Origin: Acidobacteriota bacterium
GTDB taxonomy: Bacteria > Acidobacteriota > Vicinamibacteria > Vicinamibacterales > Vicinamibacteraceae
Reading direction: 5' to 3'
NCBI GenBank assembly: GCA_020845575.1
Contig: JADLFL010000018.1
Span: 1 to 64,000 of the forward strand
DNA: 64,000 bases
Part shown: positions 29,478-38,237 of the stretch, one piece after another
How positions within the stretch are numbered: the first letter of the stretch is position 1
Layout of the letters: each line of letters begins with the position of its first letter
Program-made: the position numbers and the translations under genes
The notes under the pieces: model-generated
The model's input: only the letters and a program-made list of their open reading frames with translations
What the model was told of the DNA's origin: nothing
The model's database searches: none

Positions 29478-30473
29478 TCACTGCGTGAGGATCCTGTCGA
29501 GCACCGGATCCAGTTGCTGGAAGAACGCGGAGGCGTAACGCTCGGCGCTGGCGTCGGTGAGATGGGACCCGTCCATCGTGCGCATGCCGGGCAGATCCGG
29601 GGCCACGAGGGGGACGTCGACGAGATCGGCGAGCATCTGCGCGTGCGTCAGTGACACGTCGCGCCCTGGCACCAGGGCGAAGATGAGGTGACCGCCACGC
29701 GCCTCCACCTCTCGCTTGAAGGCGCGCGCCAACTCCAGGTTGTGCGGACGTACGATGTCGCGGCCGCGATAGAACTCCTGCAGGCGCGCACCGTGTCCGA
29801 AGTCGGTGGCGATGAACCACGCGCCGTCCCGCTCCGACCGGTAGATCACGAACTCGCGCTCGCCGTCCCACAGGTCCGGCACGTGCGGGACGATGGTGTG
29901 CAGTTGGCGCCTGACGGCGTGCGAGATGGACGCCTCGGCCTGCACCTTCCACGCGTCGAACGCGGTGTCGTTCATCACGCGCGCGCCCCAGCGCGACGTC
30001 ACACCACCGAAGAAGTTGTCGACGTTGGCGATGACCACCTTCGGCCTGAGATCGTGCCGTCGCATCACCGCGAGCGGGAACTCGTGCTGCTCGAGATGCC
30101 CGAATCCCATCGCGAACGGCCACAACCCGCGCATCGTGAAGTACTGGCGCAGGGACTCGCCGCGCAGCGCGAACATCAAGCGCGAATTGCCCACCAGCAG
30201 GACGTCGGCCCGACGCATGTTCTGGAGCACGTCCCGGTCGGTACCGTGCAACAGGACGTGATGATCCACGTGGCCACCGCGGTCGTGCGCGAGAAAGTGT
30301 TGAGGAGGCGGATCGGCGGCCGTCGTGACATCGAGCTGGTAGCACCGAAGGGGGGTGTGTTTCCAGATTGCCCACCCCGACAGCACGCACACGGCGAGCG
30401 TGAGGAGCCCGACAACGATCTCCCGTCGCGCGTCCCTGCTCCGCCGCTCGCACCGCACACCCGTCTCCGTCAT
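29478..30473 (-). CDS. SGNH-type membrane-anchored protein partnering an MBOAT acyltransferase
   Basis: The 331-residue product has one N-terminal membrane segment (VVGLLTLAVCVLSGWAIW) and a periplasmic SGNH-like domain. The nucleophile block is DVLLVGNSRLMFA, a central VVIANVDNFFGG follows, and the C-terminal DGSHLTDAS has the Asp-x-x-His pair. DltD/AlgX-like proteins of this type work with MBOAT proteins in O-acetylation of surface polymers. The start overlaps the MBOAT stop by one base (TGATG), so they are coupled. Which polymer is modified is not visible, but the neighbouring sugar-nucleotide genes suggest an exopolysaccharide. Confidence 0.75.
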   Translation of the reverse strand: MTETGVRCERRSRDARREIVVGLLTLAVCVLSGWAIWKHTPLRCYQLDVTTAADPPPQHFLAHDRGGHVDHHVLLHGTDRDVLQNMRRADVLLVGNSRLMFALRGESLRQYFTMRGLWPFAMGFGHLEQHEFPLAVMRRHDLRPKVVIANVDNFFGGVTSRWGARVMNDTAFDAWKVQAEASISHAVRRQLHTIVPHVPDLWDGEREFVIYRSERDGAWFIATDFGHGARLQEFYRGRDIVRPHNLELARAFKREVEARGGHLIFALVPGRDVSLTHAQMLADLVDVPLVAPDLPGMRTMDGSHLTDASAERYASAFFQQLDPVLDRILTQ

Positions 30474-31888
30474 CAGAACTGGAAGTAGATGAACGCGTTA
30501 CTGGATCCGTACGCGATGAGAATCGTGTACACCATCACACCCGCCAGCACCGCGCGGCGCATCGGCGAGAGCGGGCGCACCCACTCGTGCTCCACGAGCC
30601 ACGTCCACGCGTGCGCCAGCACCACGGGCAGCAGGAACGCCAGCGCCGTCCACATCTCGCGATTCAGGGCCAGGCCATCGAGCGGCGCGACGTTGCCGAT
30701 GAACTGTGCCGCCCCCGCGAACGACGAACTGCGGAAGAACACCCACGTCACGAGCACCACCACCTGCACCACGAGCGCCCACGATACGCGCAGCCACCAC
30801 GGTCGCCGCTCGAGCCCGCGATGCAGTCCCAGCATCCGCTCCACGGCCAGTGCGCCGCCGTGCAGGGCGCCCCACGCCACGTAGGTCCATGCCGCGCCGT
30901 GCCAGAGACCGCCCAGCAGCATCACGAGCATCAGGTTGACGTACGTGCGCCGCGGCGACACCCGATTGCCACCGAGCGGCACGTACAGGTAGTCGCGCAG
31001 CCAGCGCGAGAGCGTGATGTGCCAGCGCTCCCAGAAATTCTTGAACGATCCTGCCACGTACGGGCTGTTGAAATTGACCGGCAGCTGATACCCGAGCAAC
31101 TGCGCGCACCCGCGCGCGATCTGCGAATAGCCGGCGAAGTCGCAGAAAATCTGGCCGCTGAACAGAAGCGAGAGCCACAGCACCATCCCGGCGCTGGCGT
31201 CGGTCGTGTAGCCCGTGTCCCAGTACTTGTCGACGTAACCGGCCAGGTTGTCGGCACACACCATCTTCAGGAAGTAGCCCTCGACGATGAGGGCGAGACC
31301 CGACGCGATGACCGGCCATCGCACGCGCCGTACGCGGGGGATCTGCGGCAGGAACTCCGTGGCTCTGACGATCGGCCCGGCGACCAGTTGCGGAAAGAAC
31401 GCGATGAAGAAAATGAAGTCCCTGAAGTTCGGGAGGGCCTTGAGCACGCCCCTGTAGACGTCGATGGTGTAGCTCATCGACTGGAACGTGTAGAAGCTGA
31501 TGCCCATGGGCAGCACCACTTCCCACGTCGGCCTGTCGAACGGCACGTCGAAGGCCTCGGCCAGCCACTGCAGGTTGTCGAGGCCGAAACCGAAATACTT
31601 GAAGAACGCCAGGAGACCGAGGTTGGTCGTGAGCGAGACGGCCAGGATGGCGCGCCGGGCCCTGACCGTCAGGCCGGGACGTTCCAGGGTCAGTGCCGCG
31701 AAGAAGTCGATGACCGACGAGGCCAGCAGCACCCAGAGATAGGACGGGATGTGCCAGCCGTAGAAGACCAGGCTCGCGACCAGCAGGATCCACGTGTAAA
31801 CGGGCTCGACCTTGCGGCGGCCCACCGTCAGGCGGGCCAACCACACGGTCATCAGGAGAACGGCGAACGACCAGGAGACGAAATTCAC
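30473..31888 (-). CDS. MBOAT-family O-acyltransferase (AlgI-like)
   Basis: The 471-residue protein is highly hydrophobic with about 11 segments. It has the AlgI/DltB pattern: VLPMGISFYTFQSMSYTIDV, LVAGPIVRATEFLPQI, NFWERWHITLSRWLRDYLY and the catalytic His in LLGGLWHGAAWTYVAWG. It should move acyl groups across the inner membrane onto a surface polymer with the SGNH protein. The GTG at 31888 (NFVSWSFAVLL) was preferred over an ATG 39 nt upstream because it matches the usual N-terminus and leaves room for the divergent gene. The divergent gap is only 48 bp. Confidence 0.9.
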   Translation of the reverse strand: MNFVSWSFAVLLMTVWLARLTVGRRKVEPVYTWILLVASLVFYGWHIPSYLWVLLASSVIDFFAALTLERPGLTVRARRAILAVSLTTNLGLLAFFKYFGFGLDNLQWLAEAFDVPFDRPTWEVVLPMGISFYTFQSMSYTIDVYRGVLKALPNFRDFIFFIAFFPQLVAGPIVRATEFLPQIPRVRRVRWPVIASGLALIVEGYFLKMVCADNLAGYVDKYWDTGYTTDASAGMVLWLSLLFSGQIFCDFAGYSQIARGCAQLLGYQLPVNFNSPYVAGSFKNFWERWHITLSRWLRDYLYVPLGGNRVSPRRTYVNLMLVMLLGGLWHGAAWTYVAWGALHGGALAVERMLGLHRGLERRPWWLRVSWALVVQVVVLVTWVFFRSSSFAGAAQFIGNVAPLDGLALNREMWTALAFLLPVVLAHAWTWLVEHEWVRPLSPMRRAVLAGVMVYTILIAYGSSNAFIYFQF

Positions 31889-31936
31889 GGGAAAACGTGG
31901 ACAACCAGACAGATGGCCCCTTACCATCGCATCAGC

Positions 31937-33574
31937 GTGCGTGTTCGTTCAACCCTGTGCTGCGTCGTCGCGGCCGTGCTGGCGTTTGCCGTTGTGGCTC
32001 CCGAGGCCGGTGCGCAGGACACCACGCCCCGCTGGCGGGGCGTGTACGTCGACACATTCAACACGCGTCTCGGTACGCCGGACGAGGTGACGCTGGCGGT
32101 GACCCGCGCGACGGCGATGCACGCCAACGTCCTGTTCGTGCAGGTCCGACGCCGGGGCGACGCCTTCTATCTCGACGCCGTCGAACCGCTGCCCGACGGC
32201 GTGCCGATCGATGGTGGCTTCGACCCGCTCGGCGATCTCCTCTCGAAGGCACGCGCAGCGGGGCTGGAGGTCCATGCGCTGCTGACCATCGGCCCCGTGT
32301 GGCACCTGTCCACAGCGCCCTCCGACCCTCGGCACGTCTTCAACAGACACGGATTCTCGGGCTCCCGCATCGTCGAGGGCGCGGAGAACTGGCTCACGCG
32401 AACCCTCGTGCCGGACGGCAACGGCTCGTCGATGGACGGGTACCGTTTCGGCACCGACTACTGGCTCGACTTCGGCCATCCTGCCGCTGTCGACTACGTG
32501 GTAGAACTGGTGACGCGTCTCGTCGAGCGCTACCCGGTGGACGGCGTACGCCTCGACGGCCTCCAGTACCCGGAGGCGCCTGGTGGCACGGCGAGCGTCG
32601 GGTACAACGCCGTGTCGGTGGCACGCTTCCAGGCGCGCGCGGGCGCCTCAGGCGTACCGAACGCGGTCGATGCGCGGTGGAGCGACTGGCGGCGCGAACA
32701 GATCACCGCGCTCGCGCGTCGCGTGACGGCGTCGGTCTTCGCCGTGCGCCCGTCGGTCGTCGTCAGCGTCTCCGGCGTGGTCACGGGTCGCATGCCCGGC
32801 GACACGCGCGCCACCATCGCGTATGCCCGCAGCTTCCAGGACTGGTTCGCGTGGGCCGCAGACGGCAGCGTCGACGTCGTGGTCCCGCAGGTCTATCGGG
32901 CCGCGCACACGGCCACGGGGGTCGACGAGTTCGACAGTTGGATCGGATGGGTCAACGCCACGCCGACTGCCCGGCCCGTGGTGATCAGCCTCGGCGGGTA
33001 CATGAATTCCCTCGAAGGCCTGCTGGCACAGGCGCACGCCGCGATTGCCGCCGCGGGACCGGTCGGTGGCGTGAGCTTCTTCTCGCTCGCGGCCAACAAC
33101 GCACCGGTCGTCAACAACCCCCTCTCGGCTCCCGCTGGCCGCGACACACCACAGCGGCCGTTCGAGGACGTCGCCTCGGCCCTGCGGACGGGGCGCACGA
33201 CCAGCGGACAGGTCGTCGACCACGTGCAACCCGGTCTATTCACCGTTGTCGTGCCCCGTGCCGCCGCGCCGTGGAAGGACGCCATCGGCTACGTGCTCGG
33301 TCGCCTCGTCGACGGCAACGGCGCCCCCGTCGACGGCGCGCACGTGTTCCTCGACAGCACCGGCGGCACGGCCGGCCCCGATGACGTGGTGAGCGACGGC
33401 ACCGGCGTCTTCTCGACACCCGGCATGACGCCCGGCACCTATCGTCTCCGCGTCGTCACGCCCACCGGCAGCGCGTTCATCGGCGACTGCACCATCGACG
33501 TGAGCGCTCGCGCCGTGGCACGCATCACCCTCGGCATCGATCCCTCGCGCACCGGTGTCGCGATCTGTCGCTGA
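31937..33574 (+). CDS. Secreted GHL10-like (DUF187) glycoside-hydrolase-type protein with C-terminal carboxypeptidase-regulatory-like domain
   Basis: The 545-residue protein has a signal peptide (STLCCVVAAVLAFAVVAPEAGA) and a TIM-barrel of the GHL10/YngK type: WRGVYVDTFNTRL, ANVLFVQVRRRGDAFY, DYWLDFGHPAAVDYV, VDGVRLDGLQYP, DVVVPQVYR and RPVVISLGG. Residues from about 455 form an Ig-like carboxypeptidase-regulatory fold (LGRLVDGNGAPVDGAHVF, GTYRLRV). Relatives are suspected polysaccharide hydrolases with unknown substrate. I chose GTG 31937, with TACCAT (31922-31927) 9 nt upstream; ATG 31913 is an alternative that would add 8 residues. It lies divergent to the MBOAT pair. Confidence 0.8.
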   Translation: MRVRSTLCCVVAAVLAFAVVAPEAGAQDTTPRWRGVYVDTFNTRLGTPDEVTLAVTRATAMHANVLFVQVRRRGDAFYLDAVEPLPDGVPIDGGFDPLGDLLSKARAAGLEVHALLTIGPVWHLSTAPSDPRHVFNRHGFSGSRIVEGAENWLTRTLVPDGNGSSMDGYRFGTDYWLDFGHPAAVDYVVELVTRLVERYPVDGVRLDGLQYPEAPGGTASVGYNAVSVARFQARAGASGVPNAVDARWSDWRREQITALARRVTASVFAVRPSVVVSVSGVVTGRMPGDTRATIAYARSFQDWFAWAADGSVDVVVPQVYRAAHTATGVDEFDSWIGWVNATPTARPVVISLGGYMNSLEGLLAQAHAAIAAAGPVGGVSFFSLAANNAPVVNNPLSAPAGRDTPQRPFEDVASALRTGRTTSGQVVDHVQPGLFTVVVPRAAAPWKDAIGYVLGRLVDGNGAPVDGAHVFLDSTGGTAGPDDVVSDGTGVFSTPGMTPGTYRLRVVTPTGSAFIGDCTIDVSARAVARITLGIDPSRTGVAICR

Positions 33575-35408
33575 GTCACGCCTGATCCCGTTGCTACTGG
33601 CGATCGGCCTCTCCGGCCCCGTCGCCATCGCGCAGGTGCACCCTCTTCCGCAGGATCCCGAGTCCTGTCGCGTGGTCCGCCTCTCCGACGTCGGCTGGAC
33701 GGACGTCACGGCCACGACGGCCGTCGTCTCGCAGGTACTGACCACGCTCGGCTACGAGCCGCGCGTGACGGTGCTCTCGGTACCCGTGACGTTCGCGGCG
33801 CTGCGCAACGGCGACATCGACGTGTTCCTCGGCCATTGGCTGCCCTCGCAGCGCGAGATGATCGCCCAGTACGTCGAAGACGGTTCGATCGACGTCATCG
33901 CCACCAACCTTCGCGGCGCGCGCTATACACTCGCCGTCCCCGCGTACCTGTACGACGCAGGCCTGCGCGACTTCCACGACATCAGTCGCTTCCGCGGGGA
34001 TCTCGGGGCGAAGATCCACGGCATCGAACCCGGCAACGAGGCCAACGACACGCTCCTGCGCATGATCGCGCGCAACGACGCCGGACTCGCGGGGTTCGAA
34101 CTGGTGGAGTCGAGCGAGCAGGCCATGCTGGCCGCCGTCGAGCGCGCGATGCGCGCCCGGGAGGCGATCGTGTTCCTCGGCTGGTCGCCACACCCGATGA
34201 ACACGCGTCTGTCCATCCGCTATCTCACGGGCGGCGACGAGTGGTTCGGCGCGGACTTCGGCGGAGCCACCGTCCACACCGTGGCACGCCGCGGCTACAC
34301 CGCCGCCTGTCCCAACGTGGCGCACCTGCTGCGATCGGTCGTCTTCAGCGTGGACGATGAGAACGGCTTGATGGACGCCATGCTGACGGATCGGCAGCCG
34401 GCCGCGCACGCCGCGCGTGCCTGGATCGCTCATCACGAGGATCGCGTGACCGCCTGGACGACGGGGGTCGTGCCATTCCGCGCAGACATGCGTACGAGTG
34501 CCCTTACGGACTCTTCCGCAGCCGACGCGATGGCCGCGCGCGTCGCGAGGCACAAGCTCCCTGTCGGCGATTGGGCCACCACGGGAGTCGACGTGGCGCG
34601 GCAGCACGCCGGCGTCGCGTTCGACGTCCTCTCGCGCGTCGTCGAACGAGTCGTTGGCGTGACGCACGGCGCGCTGGCCCGCACGCCGGCGGCGCTGCTC
34701 CTCGTGCTCGCGACGGTCGCCGCCTGGTACCGTCGCCGCGCCGTCGGCCTCACGGTGTTCGTTCCCGTGGCCCTGCTGCTCATCATGAATCTCGGGTACT
34801 GGGCCGCAACCGTGGAAACGCTGGCGCTGGTACTCGTGGCGGCCGGTGTCAGCACCGCGATCGGCATCCCCGTGGGCATCCTCGCGGCGCGCCGGCCACG
34901 CGTCCACACGCTGCTGCGTCCGTTGCTCGACCTGATGCAGACGCTGCCGACGTTCGTCTACCTCACGCCGGCGCTCGTCCTGTTCGGTCTCGGCGTGGTG
35001 CCGGGACTCATCGCGACGGTCATCTTCGCGCTGCCCGCGCCCATCCGGCTCACGCAGCTCGGCCTGACGTCCGTCCCTCGTCCCCTTCTCGAAGCGGGTC
35101 AGGCGTTCGGAGCCACGCCGTGGCAGTTGCTGTGGAAGATCGAGTTGCCGAGCGCCTCGTCGGCCATTCTCACCGGCGTGAGCCAGTGCATCATGCTCAG
35201 CCTGTCGATGGTGGTGATCGCGGCACTCGTCGGCGCGGGCGGGCTTGGCGTGCCCGTCGTCAGGGCGCTCAACACTGTGCAGGTCGGCATGGGCGTCGAG
35301 GCCGGACTCGCCATCGTGCTTCTCGCCATCGTTCTCGACAGGCTCGCACGTCCGTCGGACCGATCGATCGCACCGGCGACCTCTTCGGAGCGACAGGTGG
35401 GTCGATGA
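33555..35408 (+). CDS. Betaine/choline-type ABC transporter: substrate-binding protein fused to permease
   Basis: The 617-residue protein combines two subunits. Residues ~30-310 form an OpuAC/ProX-like binding domain after a signal-like segment (IPLLLAIGLSGPVAIAQ), with the aromatic-rich ligand regions DIDVFLGHWLP and IVFLGWSPHPMN. Residues ~345-600 are a ProW-like permease (ALVLVAAGVSTAIGIPVGIL, the EAA-type loop EAGQAFGATPWQLLWKIELP). The order is unusual: known OpuABC fusions carry the binding domain at the C-terminus. GTG at 33555 overlaps the GHL10 gene by 20 nt; a slightly later start is possible. The ATPase follows with an ATGA overlap. The ligand class (betaine/choline) is inferred from family. 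Confidence 0.88.
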   Translation: MSRSVAESRLIPLLLAIGLSGPVAIAQVHPLPQDPESCRVVRLSDVGWTDVTATTAVVSQVLTTLGYEPRVTVLSVPVTFAALRNGDIDVFLGHWLPSQREMIAQYVEDGSIDVIATNLRGARYTLAVPAYLYDAGLRDFHDISRFRGDLGAKIHGIEPGNEANDTLLRMIARNDAGLAGFELVESSEQAMLAAVERAMRAREAIVFLGWSPHPMNTRLSIRYLTGGDEWFGADFGGATVHTVARRGYTAACPNVAHLLRSVVFSVDDENGLMDAMLTDRQPAAHAARAWIAHHEDRVTAWTTGVVPFRADMRTSALTDSSAADAMAARVARHKLPVGDWATTGVDVARQHAGVAFDVLSRVVERVVGVTHGALARTPAALLLVLATVAAWYRRRAVGLTVFVPVALLLIMNLGYWAATVETLALVLVAAGVSTAIGIPVGILAARRPRVHTLLRPLLDLMQTLPTFVYLTPALVLFGLGVVPGLIATVIFALPAPIRLTQLGLTSVPRPLLEAGQAFGATPWQLLWKIELPSASSAILTGVSQCIMLSLSMVVIAALVGAGGLGVPVVRALNTVQVGMGVEAGLAIVLLAIVLDRLARPSDRSIAPATSSERQVGR

Positions 35409-36253
35409 CCGACGCGCTGTGCTTCGACAGCGTCGACGTGCTGTTCGCGCGCGGCAGAACCAGTACACGCGCGCGCCGCCTCGATGCAGCATTGAGGGCC
35501 TGCGACGATGGCGCGCCGCGCGAGCGCGTGGCGATGGACTTCGACGTCTTTGTCGCGGTGCGTGGAGCCGTGCTGCAGGTACGGCCCGGCGAGTTCTGCG
35601 TGATCGTGGGCCCATCGGGTTCCGGGAAGTCAACGCTGCTGCGAACCGCCAACGCGCTGACGCCCGCCACGCGCGGCCACGTTCGGATGCGCGACGGCGA
35701 CACGCTGGTCGACGTTGCCCGGTGCGCACCGGAGACCCTGCGTCGCCTGCGACGCTATCGCGTGGCGATGGTCTTCCAGCAGTTCGCGCTACTCCCCACG
35801 CGAACCGTCGGTGAGAACGTGGCGCTGGGTCTGGAACTGCGCGGCGACCCGCCCGACGCACGCGCACGCATCGTGGCCGAGAAACTGGAGATGGTGGGAC
35901 TTGGCGGATGGACCCATCGTCCCGTCGGCGAGTTGTCTGGCGGCATGCAGCAGCGCGTCGGCATCGCGAGAGCGCTGGCCACGGACGCCGACATCCTGCT
36001 GATGGACGAACCGTTCTCGGCACTGGATGCCGTGATCCGGCGGCGCCTGCAGGACGAACTGCGCGCCCTGCACCAGCGCCTCGGCAAGACGATCCTGTTC
36101 GTCACGCACGATCTCGCCGAAGCGGCCAGACTCGGCGACCGGATCGCCGTGATGCACGACGGGCGCATCGCTCAGACGGGCACACTCGATCAGGTGCTCG
36201 CCTCGCCGGCCACAGACGACGTGGCCCAGTTCCTCCACGAATTCCACCGCTGA
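35405..36253 (+). CDS. ABC transporter ATP-binding protein, ProV/ChoV-like
   Basis: The 282-residue ATPase has an N-terminal extension before the nucleotide domain, typical of ProV (residues 1-55). It then has Walker A GPSGSGKST, Q-loop MVFQQFALLP, signature ELSGGMQQRVGIARAL, Walker B ILLMDEPFSALD and H-loop FVTHDL. It ends after the catalytic core and lacks the CBS pair by which ProV/OpuAA sense ionic strength. So osmotic gating, if any, would need another route. It is coupled to the fused binding-protein/permease gene (ATGA). Confidence 0.93.
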   Translation: MTDALCFDSVDVLFARGRTSTRARRLDAALRACDDGAPRERVAMDFDVFVAVRGAVLQVRPGEFCVIVGPSGSGKSTLLRTANALTPATRGHVRMRDGDTLVDVARCAPETLRRLRRYRVAMVFQQFALLPTRTVGENVALGLELRGDPPDARARIVAEKLEMVGLGGWTHRPVGELSGGMQQRVGIARALATDADILLMDEPFSALDAVIRRRLQDELRALHQRLGKTILFVTHDLAEAARLGDRIAVMHDGRIAQTGTLDQVLASPATDDVAQFLHEFHR

Positions 36254-36263
36254 TCGGCCGCGC

Positions 36264-37154
36264 TCACCAGAGCCACGCCGCGCCGCGCACGCCGCTCGAG
36301 TCGCCGTAGCGCGCCTTGACCAATCGCGTGTCCACGCGGTCGGAGAACACCCACGTGTCCCAGAATTTCGGCACGTGCTCGTAGATGCGGTCCACGTTCG
36401 AAACACCGCCGCCGATGACAATCACGTCGGGATCGACGATGTTGATGACGCCGGCGAGGGCGCGGGCCAGCCGATGCTCGTAGCGCTGCCAGGCGTCAAT
36501 CGCCTGTGCATCGCCCGCGCGCGCGAGATCGTCGACCTGCGCGGGCGTCGCATCGCGCCCCGCCACGCGCCGGAACTCCCGGGCGAACGCCGGGCCCGAG
36601 AGCCACGTCTCGATACAACCGCTGAGGCCGCAGTAACAGGCCGGCCCGGGATACTCGTCGCTGTCGGGCCACGGCAGCATGTTGTGGCCCCATTCCCCGC
36701 CAATGGCGTTGGCCCCGATCACGGCGTTGCCGTGGACGACGAGGCCGCCGCCCACGCCGGTGCCGAGAATCACGCCGAAGACCACCTCCGCCCCCGCGGC
36801 AGCGCCGTCGGTCGCCTCTGACAGCGCCAGGCAATTGGCGTCGTTGGCCAGACGGACGTCACGCGCGAGCACGCGTTGGAGGTCCTCGGCGAACGGTTGG
36901 CCGTTCAGCCACGTGGAGTTGGCGTTCTTCACGCGCCCCGTGGCCGGCGAGATCGTCCCCGGCATGCCCACGCCGACAGAACCCGTGACACCTGTGGCCT
37001 CTTCGCAGCGCCGCACCAGTTCGGCGATCGCGGCCAGCGTACCGTCGTAGTCGTGACGTGGCGTGGGCAGTCGCTCCCTGTGCCGCTCTTGTCCATCATC
37101 GTCGAGGGCAAGTGCCTCGATCTTCGTGCCGCCGAGATCGATCCCGATTCGCAT
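36264..37154 (-). CDS. ROK-family sugar kinase (fructokinase-like)
   Basis: The 296-residue protein shows the ROK layout: ATP loop GIDLGGTKIEALAL (residues 4-17), catalytic Asp105 in RLANDANCLALSEA, GVILGTGVGGGLV, and the zinc site His157 with Cys173, Cys175 and Cys180 (ACYCGLSGCIE). Similarity is greatest to manno(fructo)kinases and N-acetyl-sugar kinases, so the substrate is a hexose phosphorylated at C6 or similar. The ATG at 37154 lies divergent to the pseudouridine synthase gene, 36 bp away. Confidence 0.9.
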   Translation of the reverse strand: MRIGIDLGGTKIEALALDDDGQERHRERLPTPRHDYDGTLAAIAELVRRCEEATGVTGSVGVGMPGTISPATGRVKNANSTWLNGQPFAEDLQRVLARDVRLANDANCLALSEATDGAAAGAEVVFGVILGTGVGGGLVVHGNAVIGANAIGGEWGHNMLPWPDSDEYPGPACYCGLSGCIETWLSGPAFAREFRRVAGRDATPAQVDDLARAGDAQAIDAWQRYEHRLARALAGVINIVDPDVIVIGGGVSNVDRIYEHVPKFWDTWVFSDRVDTRLVKARYGDSSGVRGAAWLW

Positions 37155-37190
37155 GGTCGGGCGGCAGCGTATACCCGGTACCCTAGCGGA

Positions 37191-38162
37191 GTGAAGAGCG
37201 ATCAGACGTGGGTGACGACGGCAGACGAGGAGGGACTGCGCCTGGACAAGTTCCTGGCGGCGGCCGGGCGGGCCGGCTCGCGCCCGCGCGCGGCGGACGC
37301 CATCGCCCGTGGGCGCGTGCTCGTCAACGACGAAGAGGTGCCGGCAGGCGCGGGAGCGCGACCGGTGAAAGCCGGCGACCGTATACGCCTCTGGATGGAT
37401 CGTCCGGGGTCGGCGTCACGCACCGTCAGGCCCGCGGCGCGCGATGGTCTCGTCATCCTCCACGAGGACGATGACATCGTGGTGATCGACAAGCCGGCGG
37501 GTCTGCTGACAGTGCCCCTGGACGGCGACAGCCAGGCACCGTCCGTGCTCGCGCTCGTCCACGATCGCTACAGATCCCACAGGACGCGCGAGCCGTTGGT
37601 GGTGCATCGCATCGACAAGGACACATCTGGCCTCGTGATGTTCGCGCTGCACGAACCGGCGCGCGCGGCGCTCGTGCGGCAGTTCGCCAACCACACGCCG
37701 GAGCGCGTCTATCTCGCGCTGGTGAACGGACACCCGGATCCGCCGGCTGGCACGTGGGCAGACCGGCTGTCGTGGGATGCCGACGCGTTCGTGCAGCGCC
37801 GGGCGCGGCCCGGCGATCCGGAGGCCCGCGACGCATCGTGCGCCTATCGCGTTGTCACGCGATTGGCCGACGCCTCGCTGCTGGAGATCCGCCTCCACAC
37901 CGGACGCCAGGGCCAGATCCGCGCGCAGGCCCAACTGCACGGTCACTCACTCGTCGGCGATCGACGCTACCGCCCGCGCGAAGGCGAGCCCGGACATGCC
38001 CTCCGCTTCCCCCGCCAGGCCCTTCACGCGCAGCGTCTGGGCTTCGAACACCCGTCCGACGGCAGGCCCGTCACGTTCACCGCTCCCATGCCAACAGATC
38101 TCCGCGACTACCTCGAGAAACTCCGAAAACAGACCAGACAGTCGCGGGGTGGGGATCGGTGA
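37191..38162 (+). CDS. RluA-family pseudouridine synthase with S4 domain
   Basis: The 323-residue protein has an N-terminal S4 RNA-binding domain (GLRLDKFLAAAGRAGSRPRA, about 14-70). The RluA catalytic domain follows with DIVVIDKPAGLLTVP and HRIDKDTSGLV carrying nucleophile Asp142, then RVYLALVNG and ALHAQRLGFEHP. It isomerises uridines in rRNA or tRNA; the site (RluD-like 23S or RluC-like) cannot be decided. The GTG start has TACCCT (37179-37184) 6 nt upstream and no proper Shine-Dalgarno. A long open frame upstream is antisense to the kinase. Confidence 0.93.
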   Translation: MKSDQTWVTTADEEGLRLDKFLAAAGRAGSRPRAADAIARGRVLVNDEEVPAGAGARPVKAGDRIRLWMDRPGSASRTVRPAARDGLVILHEDDDIVVIDKPAGLLTVPLDGDSQAPSVLALVHDRYRSHRTREPLVVHRIDKDTSGLVMFALHEPARAALVRQFANHTPERVYLALVNGHPDPPAGTWADRLSWDADAFVQRRARPGDPEARDASCAYRVVTRLADASLLEIRLHTGRQGQIRAQAQLHGHSLVGDRRYRPREGEPGHALRFPRQALHAQRLGFEHPSDGRPVTFTAPMPTDLRDYLEKLRKQTRQSRGGDR

Positions 38163-38237
38163 AATGCCGGTAATGCCGAGCATGCCGCATGTCCGACGCA
38201 CCGCACCTGCCGGAGCGCACGGGCTCGAGCGCGCTGG

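Noticed and set aside
26994-29654. Open frame of 886 codons on the + strand
   Set aside because: It is antisense to the symporter and peptidase genes and has no recognisable domain or signal; it is a shadow of GC-rich codon use.
33594-36023. Open frame of 809 codons on the - strand
   Set aside because: It is antisense to the transporter genes, with low-complexity basic sequence.
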